Below, piece after piece: positions 12,959 through 19,896 of a stretch of 29,135 nucleotides of DNA. A program made the position numbers and the translations under genes. Under the pieces are notes generated by a model. The model did no database searches and was not told the DNA's origin. It was given only the letters and a program-made list of their open reading frames with translations. The DNA comes from an uncultured Clostridia bacterium (GTDB taxonomy: Bacteria; Bacillota; Clostridia; Christensenellales; Borkfalkiaceae), in contig CANPWF010000002.1 of NCBI GenBank assembly GCA_947581885.1, forward strand, positions 1-29,135. Reading direction: 5' to 3'. How positions within the stretch are numbered: the stretch's first letter is position 1; each line of letters starts with the position of its first letter.

Positions 12959-15319
12959 TTACACTCTGATATGCTTTTTTACGACGGAAACAAGCTTTAC
13001 GGGCAATTGTTTCAAGTCGGTGATATCCAAAAACGAGTCGCCGTAGATGCGTTCGATGTTCGCCTTGTCGTCCCCGATCGCGGCCGCGACAAACACGACC
13101 CCCTTCTTCTGGTACTCGCGCTTGATGCCGCGCATATCTTCTTCTGCAGGCCTCCCGGAATAGTCGACTGCATTCGGTTGTCCGTCCGAAACGACGATGA
13201 ACAACTTCACTTCTTCCGGGCGTTTGGATAAACGTTCGGATACGTATCTGAGAGCGGCACCGTCGCGGTTGCAGCCCCGTGCGCGGATATCCATCAGCCG
13301 ATAACGATCCTTGCCGTCGATATCCTCAAACTCGGCATACGAATATATATTCACGATCTCGTGATCTTTGTAATTGGAAGTCGAATGTCCGCAGACCAAG
13401 ACGGGAAGTCCAAGCGCGTGACAGAAATCATAGAGAATAATCGCGGCGGCGCGGGCATATACAGCCCGGTTTCCGCCCATCGATCCCGACTCGTCCAGCA
13501 GAAGCCCCACAGCCAGTTGCGGCAATTCCTGCGGCAAATTGTTCTTATAGAAGATCCGCCCGTCATCACGATGAAGCGACCGGGCTTCCAGCCTTCTGCC
13601 GAGCATAAGCCCCGTATGTTTTCCGCCTTTACGGCTGTCACGGAGTGCGTGGATCAAGCTTCTCTGGAGCTGCTTCGAAATCGAAATCAGACTCGGTGCG
13701 ATTTGGGCGTACTGGTCGCTCAACTCCGGGCCCACTTCGTTGATACGATTTATGCGAACGGCTACTCCATCATGAATGTTTCCATAGGAGATCGCCTGCG
13801 CAGCCTCATTCAGCTCCAGAAGACGCTCGTCTTCCACCTCTTTACAGGCCGCGAGCTCTGCCATCTTGTCGAGCAGTGTCCCGATCTCCTTCGCCGAATT
13901 ATCCACGTTGCCCGCTTCATAATCGGAGTTGTATTCTGTGCCTCCGCCCTCCGGTGCCGAAATGCGATCTGGAGTGTGAAGACGCGGCGCATCCCGATCC
14001 GATTGGCAATCGCCCTCCGCTTCTTCCGCTTCCGATGCTGACGATGTGTCCGAAACTGTGGAGCCATCCGGCATCACAGACGGCTCCTTCCCTTCGTCGT
14101 TTGCTTTGGTCGTTTCTGCGGCATTCCCTTCTCCGCTACCTCGTTTTATTTCTTTGGACTCATCCTCTCCGTTCCCGGCTTCTTTAACTCCGACCTCTTT
14201 GGCTTCGGCCTCTTCGGTCCCTGCTGCATCTGCTTCGGCACTTTCGGCTGCTTTTGCCGTTGCCGTCCGCTTAGACGACGTTGCGACCTTTATCGCACCT
14301 TCTGCTTCCGCAACCGGGGCATTGCTGCCCATTCCCTCTTCGGAAGTACCGATGAGTTTCCCGAAATTCCCTTTGATCAGTTCGCCGGGATCGGTGATGG
14401 TGCCCCCCGCACCGCTACCGCTACACTGTCCTTTCAGCTTCTCGCAGTAGCCCTTGGCATATCGCCAACACCGAATAAGAACACGGTTGACCACATCGAA
14501 CCTGGTTTTGGGCGACGATGCCTGCAAAGCACTGTCTAACGTGCCGAGAAGTCCAAAGATAATTTGGATCCTTTCATCCGAATACGGTTCATCGCCATAC
14601 TTGATCTCTCCGAATTTGATGTAACAAAGGAGCATCTGCATAAGGGATTCGAAGATATGCCACGTTCCCGCCTCCTCCTTTTCCTTGAGTTGTGTAACGG
14701 TCGGGATGGATTCAAAATGCGATTTTCGCAGTTGTGAAAGCCCATACCCAAGCGTCCCGGGAAAACTCAAAAGCATTCTGTTTTCAATATAGCCGTCCTC
14801 GATGATGTTGAAGATCTCCTTGGAAATGTGTTGCACGATGTCTTTTTGGACGGGATCGGCTTTGATATATTCCCAAAAATCCGATTCATTGTCGCAATCA
14901 CCACGTTCGGATAAATGCGGGGCGGCAGGATACCACCACCCCGCTCCGAGTGCTTTGTTCCACGTCTGCCCGCCGAGAAAATCGGTGTAAAGAACGTGCC
15001 CGAGTTCATGCGTAAAAAACCCGCAGATAATTTGATATCGCTTTTGCCTGCCCGTACATTGCGTAACGAACTCATGTCCTGCATTGATCGCAATGACATC
15101 GTTGTTCGTCTTTGCGGTCAGTTCGCTTTTAGGTTCCCAAAGGATCTTTACATGCACTTGGCGGTTATAACGATACCGCTTGGACTGCACCATTGCCAGT
15201 TCCTCGAAATGCCCTGCAAGAAGGCGGGACGTAAAAAATTGCCGGTCAGTGATTTTGCTGCGGCTCTCGTCGAGCCGTTCTTTGACCAATTTGTGATTCA
15301 CCCTTGCCATGAGGGTCAT
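12959..15319 (-). CDS. CobT-like VWA protein with N-terminal HExxH domain
   Basis: A 786-residue cytoplasmic protein. Residues about 1-300 contain HELGH (104-108) in FFTHELGHVLYTDFLGG, a zinc-metallopeptidase-like signature, then helical sequence. Residues about 310-480 are a low-complexity Ala/Glu/Lys/Ser linker. The C-terminal VWA domain starts with the MIDAS motif LLLDESGSMGG (D609) and continues with GCNRDGAALRY and FIVVSDGQPNAVD, as in CobT. VWA proteins of this type work with MoxR/CobS ATPases, and the ATPase gene ends 16 bases upstream. HExxH plus VWA also occurs in DUF2201-type proteins. The start is uncertain: AGGAGG sits two bases before ATG 15319 and eleven before ATG 15310. The role is probably chaperone-like or proteolytic maturation of an unknown target; cobalamin synthesis is unlikely because no cob genes are near. 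Confidence 0.87.
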   Translation of the reverse strand: MTLMARVNHKLVKERLDESRSKITDRQFFTSRLLAGHFEELAMVQSKRYRYNRQVHVKILWEPKSELTAKTNNDVIAINAGHEFVTQCTGRQKRYQIICGFFTHELGHVLYTDFLGGQTWNKALGAGWWYPAAPHLSERGDCDNESDFWEYIKADPVQKDIVQHISKEIFNIIEDGYIENRMLLSFPGTLGYGLSQLRKSHFESIPTVTQLKEKEEAGTWHIFESLMQMLLCYIKFGEIKYGDEPYSDERIQIIFGLLGTLDSALQASSPKTRFDVVNRVLIRCWRYAKGYCEKLKGQCSGSGAGGTITDPGELIKGNFGKLIGTSEEGMGSNAPVAEAEGAIKVATSSKRTATAKAAESAEADAAGTEEAEAKEVGVKEAGNGEDESKEIKRGSGEGNAAETTKANDEGKEPSVMPDGSTVSDTSSASEAEEAEGDCQSDRDAPRLHTPDRISAPEGGGTEYNSDYEAGNVDNSAKEIGTLLDKMAELAACKEVEDERLLELNEAAQAISYGNIHDGVAVRINRINEVGPELSDQYAQIAPSLISISKQLQRSLIHALRDSRKGGKHTGLMLGRRLEARSLHRDDGRIFYKNNLPQELPQLAVGLLLDESGSMGGNRAVYARAAAIILYDFCHALGLPVLVCGHSTSNYKDHEIVNIYSYAEFEDIDGKDRYRLMDIRARGCNRDGAALRYVSERLSKRPEEVKLFIVVSDGQPNAVDYSGRPAEEDMRGIKREYQKKGVVFVAAAIGDDKANIERIYGDSFLDITDLKQLPVKLVSVVKKHIRV

Positions 15320-15335
15320 AACCTCCTTTGTTTTA

Positions 15336-17189
15336 TTATGCGGCGGGTTTGCGGGCGAAGATGGGTTCCAGCACCGTTGTGATCAGTGCCTCACGTTCCT
15401 CTTCGTCTGCAGTCGCCTTGCTGATGATCGTGTGAAGTGCGGACTCGTATGGATCACCCGTGACTTTGCTGCTTTCGATCCAATCGATAAGGCTTCGCAT
15501 CCCGACTGTTCCGTCCGTGATGCTGTTCTTTCTGCAATATGCGGCCATGTCGTTGACGACGTTCACCATCTGTATGACCTGATATTCATCGTCGGCACCC
15601 GTCACGCTCATTGCACGCTCTGCCATGACCTCGGGAGGCGGAAGCCCCACATCCATTACGAGGCTCATTCTGTCTATGACAGACTGGTTCATGTCGCGGC
15701 AGCCCTCGTAGGTGACGTTCGTCGTGACCACAACGACTGCGTCCGGATGCCGACGGATCTGTTCGCCGGTGGGGAGCAAAATCGTTCCATCCTGTTCCAA
15801 CAGCGAATTGAGCCCGACAAGCACGCCCGGCTGCAGGATCGTAGTGGGCTCTTGGATCTCCACGACGTATCCGTTTTTGAGTGCTTTGAGAAAGTCCGTC
15901 TCCGTATAGATAAAGCCTTGCTTGACATCCTCACGGTCATTTTGACCGCGGCTTTTCGCAGATTCCGTGAAAACTTTCTGCAAGAGCGCCGCAATGCATT
16001 CCTGTGCCGTCGCGTCCTCTTTGATCGTCCCCGTAAGCTCTCGGTATGCCCTATCCGGCGCATACTCGATATCATCCAGCGCGGGGAGCCGAAGCTTTTC
16101 CGCCATCGCGGCGTAGTCGAACTTGCCCGAAAGACTTTGACGCTCCGTACCCGAGACACCGTCCTCTTCGGACGTATCCTTGCCCGTAATGGGAAAGACT
16201 TGACCGATGAAGTCGAAGATCTCCGTCCCCGCAGAGCAAGTGTACTTGACATACGGCAAGCGGAGCCCTGCGGCGATTGCCTTCACGCCCATCGTCTTGC
16301 CGGAGCCGGCACACCCGCGAAGTAAAAAATTGCGCATCTGGGTGACGCGCCCCGTCGTGGATTTGGCGTGTTTGCAGATCGTCACGACCTCCGGCGGTAT
16401 GATATACCAATCCGGAAGTTTGGGAATAAGTGCTTCTTCCTCTGCGGAAAACGTCCTTTCGCCGAAGGCATACTTGCCGACGAAATCGGACGGCTCGACA
16501 CTTTTGATTGCAATCTTTTTTGCCCGCCCCGTCTTTGCGAAAATCGTAAATTCGCCCGCCGAAACGGTCTGGGGCTTGAATACCTCGGCTTCCAGATTGG
16601 TTCTGGAGAGCAACATGATGTTCCCGGAGACATCCACATTTACCTTGACATGTTTGGGATTCGACGGGTCCTTGATGCGGCGGTATGCGTTATCGCACAT
16701 GATCGCCATCGCTTGCAATGCGACATCAAAGTCCTTGAGCCCGACAATGTATTGGTTGTAGTAAATTTCGAATTTCTCCTGGAACTCCTTATCCTCCATA
16801 AGGATTGGATATAACGCCATCATGAGTGCCGCCCCGTCTCTTGCGCTGGGACCGACAGCATAATTTTCCATCATGTCCGTATTCCTGTCATAGACCGATG
16901 CCTGCACCAATCCGTTGGATTTGTTATATACGACGAGCTGAAAAATGTCGGGACCTGCGGAAGATTTGTACTCCGCAATGCAATGTTGCCCGCTCATCCC
17001 GACCGCTCCTTCCGTTTTGCCGAGAAAACATCCGCAGATCGCATTGATGCCCTTGATAACACTTGTACTAAGCGTTGCGCCAGTGCCGTCGCCGTAGACC
17101 GAAGACACGTTGACCTTCTTGGAAACCGTATCGAACGGCTTCGGCAAGCTACGGTTGAACGCGAATAAATTATTTGGATTCATAGCCAT
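15336..17189 (-). CDS. MoxR/CobS-like AAA+ ATPase with large novel N-terminal region
   Basis: A 617-residue protein. The AAA+ core occupies about 270-600: Walker A GCAGSGKT (292-299), TEIFDFIGQVFP (a MoxR-type loop), the acidic strand VVEIQEP (443-448) in the Walker B position, the sensor strand VVVVTTN and SVIDRMSLVMDVGLPP. The first 270 residues match no family I recognise and are roughly as long as the ATPase core; they include VNVSSVYGDGTGATLSTSVI and GKTEGAVGMSGQHCIAEYKS. The start at 17189 has GAGG at good spacing; the frame upstream overlaps the preceding gene. The stop lies 16 bases before the VWA gene, a standard ATPase-VWA operon order. It probably hydrolyses ATP to remodel a target recruited by the VWA partner. 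Confidence 0.88.
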   Translation of the reverse strand: MAMNPNNLFAFNRSLPKPFDTVSKKVNVSSVYGDGTGATLSTSVIKGINAICGCFLGKTEGAVGMSGQHCIAEYKSSAGPDIFQLVVYNKSNGLVQASVYDRNTDMMENYAVGPSARDGAALMMALYPILMEDKEFQEKFEIYYNQYIVGLKDFDVALQAMAIMCDNAYRRIKDPSNPKHVKVNVDVSGNIMLLSRTNLEAEVFKPQTVSAGEFTIFAKTGRAKKIAIKSVEPSDFVGKYAFGERTFSAEEEALIPKLPDWYIIPPEVVTICKHAKSTTGRVTQMRNFLLRGCAGSGKTMGVKAIAAGLRLPYVKYTCSAGTEIFDFIGQVFPITGKDTSEEDGVSGTERQSLSGKFDYAAMAEKLRLPALDDIEYAPDRAYRELTGTIKEDATAQECIAALLQKVFTESAKSRGQNDREDVKQGFIYTETDFLKALKNGYVVEIQEPTTILQPGVLVGLNSLLEQDGTILLPTGEQIRRHPDAVVVVTTNVTYEGCRDMNQSVIDRMSLVMDVGLPPPEVMAERAMSVTGADDEYQVIQMVNVVNDMAAYCRKNSITDGTVGMRSLIDWIESSKVTGDPYESALHTIISKATADEEEREALITTVLEPIFARKPAA

Positions 17190-17209
17190 TTGTTTTTCCT
17201 CTTTGCCGG

Positions 17210-17911
17210 TCATACCAGCTTGATTTTTATTCCGTCCGGAACGCACTCCGCATCCGGAAGGTCGTTCCGCTTGAGCTCCCGACAAATGCTTACCCAGCTT
17301 TCTTGCAAGGGAAGCTCCTCTGCCTGAAGCAACAGCTCCTGTTTTCCCTGTCCGAGCGTCTCATTGCACCGCTCGTTCAAGTTCTGAATGTGCGCTTCCA
17401 CCCACTCATACGCGACGAGATCGTAGTTCTCCTTGCGCTCAGGCACAGGATCGTGATCTTCTGATTGCGGGAGTTGCAGTGCCTCTTGTCTTCTTTGCGG
17501 ATATTCCAGCGCGATGACGTTTCCGTTTTCCGTCACGACCTTCGCCCGCGCATACCCGCCTGCGCCGCTGAGAAGGACATAGACATCCTCTCCCGCCGCA
17601 AGCCTTTTCTGGGTATCGGGCTGCGCCCAAACCCATTTGGCTTGGGGATGGTCGTCGCAAACGAGTTGTGAGATCCTGTTGAGGATCGCGGCGTATCCGG
17701 CCGCGGCCTCTTCAGCCTCCTCTTCCGATACAGCCGTCGAAGCGGGCTTCACCCGACGCTGCCTGACCGCAAGCACGAACAATACGATCAACAGCACGAA
17801 AAGTCCGATGGTTGCGAGCAATACGCCGATCCAGAACCGAAACACGAAGAACATTGCGGCAAGGATCGCCGCAAACAGCATGGTTTCAAAAATGATATTC
17901 TTTCTGTTCAT
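17210..17911 (-). CDS. Membrane-anchored protein with cytoplasmic domain (233 aa)
   Basis: Two hydrophobic helices fill residues about 6-50 (MLFAAILAAMFFVFRFWIGV and TIGLFVLLIVLFVLAV), followed by a basic RQRR and an acidic stretch (SEEEAEEAAAGYA). The rest is soluble, with WVWAQPDTQKRLAAGEDVYV and a C-terminal segment ending GIKIKLV. The start at 17911 is supported by AGGAGT upstream. It is the first gene after the hairpin at 17932-17979 and lies 20 bases before the ATPase gene, so it belongs to the ATPase-VWA operon. It may tether the complex to the membrane. The family is not recognised. Confidence 0.8.
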   Translation of the reverse strand: MNRKNIIFETMLFAAILAAMFFVFRFWIGVLLATIGLFVLLIVLFVLAVRQRRVKPASTAVSEEEAEEAAAGYAAILNRISQLVCDDHPQAKWVWAQPDTQKRLAAGEDVYVLLSGAGGYARAKVVTENGNVIALEYPQRRQEALQLPQSEDHDPVPERKENYDLVAYEWVEAHIQNLNERCNETLGQGKQELLLQAEELPLQESWVSICRELKRNDLPDAECVPDGIKIKLV

Positions 17912-17931
17912 TGTAAAAACTCCTGAAACGC

Positions 17932-17979
17932 AAAAAAAGGCGCACATAAGCCTCAAAAGAAACTTATGTGCGCCTTTTT
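17932..17979. terminator. Bidirectional terminator-like hairpin between SSB and the ATPase operon
   Basis: AAAAAGGCGCACATAAG (17934-17950) pairs perfectly with CTTATGTGCGCCTTTTT (17963-17979) around a 12-base loop, with T runs on both exits. On the minus strand it sits 22 bases after the SSB stop and about 22 bases before the start of the next gene, leaving no room for a promoter after it. Confidence 0.85.
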
Positions 17980-18001
17980 ATTGAACGCCTGCCGAATGGG
18001 C

Positions 18002-18460
18002 TTAGAAGAAGCTGCCGTCTTCGGGAGCTTCATACCCCGTACAATTCTCGGATTTTGCCGTTCCCTTTTTCGGTGCGGGCGAACTTTCGCTGCTTTGCTC
18101 CTTCTCCGTCTTGCTTCCCGTGTTTTCGCCCACAGATGCATACTCGATGTCGCTGAGAACGATGACCTTTTCACGTCTCAGTTCCTTCGTCTGGGAATCT
18201 TCCCATACATCCTCATCGAGTGCTCCGCAGAGGCTGATGCACGAACCTTCCTTGAGCTTCATCTTTTTGATGCGCTCCGTAAGAGTTTTGAGTGCCCTTA
18301 CCTTGATGTTGATCCATCTGGTGTTGTTCTCCTCGCGCGAATCGTAGACCTTATATCCGATTCGGAATCTTACGCTCTCTCCGCTTTCGGAGAAGACCAG
18401 CGCGGGAGTTTTGTCATACCCCTTGGATATGACGGCATTGGTGAGAAATACTTTGTTCAT
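18002..18460 (-). CDS. SSB-like single-stranded DNA-binding protein
   Basis: A 152-residue OB-fold protein. Residues 1-108 read like an SSB core: MNKVFLTNAVISKGYD, SVRFRIGYKVYDSREENNTR, WINIKVRALKTLTERIKK, LKEGSCISLCGALDEDVW and REKVIVLSDIEY. Then comes a disordered Ser/Lys/Glu linker and an acidic, aromatic tip (PEDGSFF) like the C-terminal peptide by which SSB recruits repair and replication proteins. It is divergent from chromosomal SSB, as is usual for plasmid or phage copies. AAGGAG lies upstream of the start. Its presence in a block with a AAA+ ATPase suggests DNA-linked work or simply a mobile-element replication gene. Confidence 0.78.
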   Translation of the reverse strand: MNKVFLTNAVISKGYDKTPALVFSESGESVRFRIGYKVYDSREENNTRWINIKVRALKTLTERIKKMKLKEGSCISLCGALDEDVWEDSQTKELRREKVIVLSDIEYASVGENTGSKTEKEQSSESSPAPKKGTAKSENCTGYEAPEDGSFF

Positions 18461-18531
18461 AGATACTCCTTCGGCAATTTACTGCCATAAATTTTATTTA
18501 TTCCAACCCGCTTTACGGGAAGAAACCATAG

Positions 18532-18557
18532 AAAAACCGACCCTATCTGCGGATCGG
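18532..18557 (-). terminator. Intrinsic terminator after the small membrane-protein gene
   Basis: CCGACCC (18537-18543) pairs with GGATCGG (18551-18557) with one G-U in minus-strand RNA, followed by UUUUUC. It lies about 80 bases after the stop at 18638. Confidence 0.65.
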
Positions 18558-18637
18558 GTATAACAGATGACTTTGACCCCGTGAAAGGATCCGGATACTG
18601 ATACTTTACAGTATAACTGATACAAAAACCGATTGAT

Positions 18638-19084
18638 CTACTCTGCGCTTGGTCTCACCAGCGCAACGTACTCGCTGACCGTAAACTCCCCCTTTCGTTC
18701 ATAGACGCGGGCGGACTTTTTCAAATACAGGTCCAGCGATTCCCCAACGGCGATCCGCCTTGGGATTTTGAACGCGATCACCTTGATCGTTCCGTGCTCC
18801 GTGGAAAGATAAACAGCCTTATTCCGCAAACGGAATACGCTTTTTTCGACCTTTACACATTCCCCTTGCACACAGAGCAAGTCACCCCTCCTGTGTGCGC
18901 ACAACAATAACGTCGCGCTTCCGAGAAAGAAGAACGCAAGAACAATGCACGGCAACGACAGGATAAAATCGCGAAAAACGGCAAGCAATACGGCGAAAAG
19001 GATCAAAAATGCAGACCCGAGTCCGATCCGTATGATGAAATGCTTGAAGACCGCCTTCGGCATGGAGAAATGCGGATGCTTCAT
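18638..19084 (-). CDS. Small membrane protein (148 aa)
   Basis: Two transmembrane helices (about residues 15-36, SAFLILFAVLLAVF, and 38-60, LPCIVLAFFFLGSATLLL) are followed by a beta-rich cytoplasmic domain (KVEKSVFRLRNKAVYLSTEH, KVIAFKIPRRIAVGESLDLY). The start at 19084 has AAGGAG upstream; the longer frame to 19192 overlaps the upstream gene. It lies 11 bases after the zinc-ribbon gene, in the same operon. The family is not recognised. It may be a membrane scaffold of the same system as the upstream zinc-ribbon protein. Confidence 0.75.
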   Translation of the reverse strand: MKHPHFSMPKAVFKHFIIRIGLGSAFLILFAVLLAVFRDFILSLPCIVLAFFFLGSATLLLCAHRRGDLLCVQGECVKVEKSVFRLRNKAVYLSTEHGTIKVIAFKIPRRIAVGESLDLYLKKSARVYERKGEFTVSEYVALVRPSAE

Positions 19085-19095
19085 CGTCTTTCTCC

Positions 19096-19362
19096 TTAAA
19101 ACAAACAAAGCACGACGATGCACGCACCTACGATGATCAATGCGCCCGAGACGACGAGGGCAAGCCTGACCTTCAGCGGGCGATCCTTCCATTTTGTCCG
19201 CCTCTTCGTTCCCTTTTCGTGTGCGTCCGTAGAAGCGACGGCATTTACCTCCTCTTCCGGATAATCATACGGCACCTGTTCCGATACGTCTTCCCCGCAG
19301 CAGGGGCATCGAGCTTCGTCATCCTGAATGGGCGAATACCCGCAATTGGGACAATACTTCAT
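19096..19362 (-). CDS. Zinc-ribbon protein with C-terminal membrane anchor (88 aa)
   Basis: The N-terminus is a double zinc-knuckle: CPNCGYSPIQDDEARCPCCG, the classic zinc-ribbon of bacterial membrane proteins. A flexible acidic linker and a basic patch (KGTKRRTKWKDRPLKV) lead to one C-terminal transmembrane helix (LALVVSGALIIVGACIVVLC). AAAGGAG precedes the start. The protein probably faces the cytoplasm with its ribbon and recruits partners. It opens a two-gene unit with the small membrane protein. A hairpin and an extended -10 promoter lie upstream. Confidence 0.82.
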   Translation of the reverse strand: MKYCPNCGYSPIQDDEARCPCCGEDVSEQVPYDYPEEEVNAVASTDAHEKGTKRRTKWKDRPLKVRLALVVSGALIIVGACIVVLCLF

Positions 19363-19389
19363 TTTCGATCTCCTTTTTTTATAAAATTA

Positions 19390-19413
19390 AAGTGGGATGA
19401 ACCCATCCCACTT
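19390..19413 (-). terminator. Hairpin between the two zinc-ribbon genes
   Basis: AAGTGGGATG (19390-19399) pairs perfectly with CATCCCACTT (19404-19413) around a four-base loop. In minus-strand RNA it is followed by UUUAAUUUUA. It could terminate the upstream 19485-19673 gene, but an extended -10 box lies just upstream of it at 19426-19434, so it may instead be the first structure of the next transcript. Confidence 0.6.
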
Positions 19414-19425
19414 CTCGACGCTATC

Positions 19426-19434
19426 ATTATAGCA
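19426..19434 (-). promoter_or_regulatory. Extended -10 promoter element upstream of the membrane zinc-ribbon gene
   Basis: Minus-strand TGC followed by TATAAT (19426-19431). No good -35 box is seen, as is common for extended -10 promoters. Transcription would begin near the foot of the hairpin at 19390-19413. Confidence 0.5.
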
Positions 19435-19484
19435 TATTCCCTTTTTCATGCCATCGGCAAAACTGTGCCGAGATTGTGCCAACT

Positions 19485-19673
19485 TTACGACGAGAGATCT
19501 TGCCGACTCGGAACGATCTGCACGGTGATCTTTCCGCCCTCCACATCAAAGGCAACGAATTGTTTGCAGGTCCCGCATTTGATGTACCCGTTCTTAGCCT
19601 CTTCTATCTGCAACAACGTCACGGAACAGCGGGGACAGTTGACGTACTTCCTGTTCGGATTATCTTTATCCAT
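19485..19673 (-). CDS. Small two-CxxC zinc-finger protein, Com-like (62 aa)
   Basis: The core is CPRC (VNCPRCSVTLLQ) followed 17 residues later by CGTC (GYIKCGTCKQFVAFDVE), a treble-clef-like zinc site. Spacing and sequence resemble Com, the phage Mu translational activator, and related small zinc-finger proteins; similarity is by eye. The start at 19673 has GGGAGGAG upstream, and the longer frame to 19724 is not favoured. It may bind RNA or DNA. It lies between the lipoprotein gene and the zinc-ribbon gene. Confidence 0.72.
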   Translation of the reverse strand: MDKDNPNRKYVNCPRCSVTLLQIEEAKNGYIKCGTCKQFVAFDVEGGKITVQIVPSRQDLSS

Positions 19674-19841
19674 ACATTCTCCTCCCGTGAAAATTTTCAT
19701 TTCATAACCGCTGAATGCGGTCATGGATGGGGCCGCTCAATTAACTTCCTGCCGTCTAAACGCAGACACGATTCTACCTCCGTGCTTAATCACCGTATAT
19801 GTATCTTCAATCATGCCATAGCATGTCATTTTCAAAGTTGA

Positions 19842-19877
19842 CCATACTCTAAACCAGTTTCCTGATTTAGAGTATGG
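19842..19877 (-). other. 16-bp hairpin with GAAA tetraloop after the lipoprotein gene
   Basis: In minus-strand RNA CCAUACUCUAAAUCAG pairs with CUGGUUUAGAGUAUGG (one G-U) around a GAAA loop. On the plus strand the wobble pair is a mismatch, so the structure is suited to the minus-strand transcript. It lies 20 bases after the stop at 19897 and has no U tract. Confidence 0.65.
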
Positions 19878-19896
19878 CGTTCTTCAAGCCTAAAGA

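Noticed and set aside
15309..16325. 338-residue ORF on the plus strand
   Set aside because: Antisense to the ATPase gene, which has clear Walker motifs; the product has shadow composition and no motif.
12959..17189. True cobaltochelatase CobST
   Set aside because: Only the ATPase and VWA architecture is shared; no CobN or other cobalamin genes are present, and the N-terminal parts differ.
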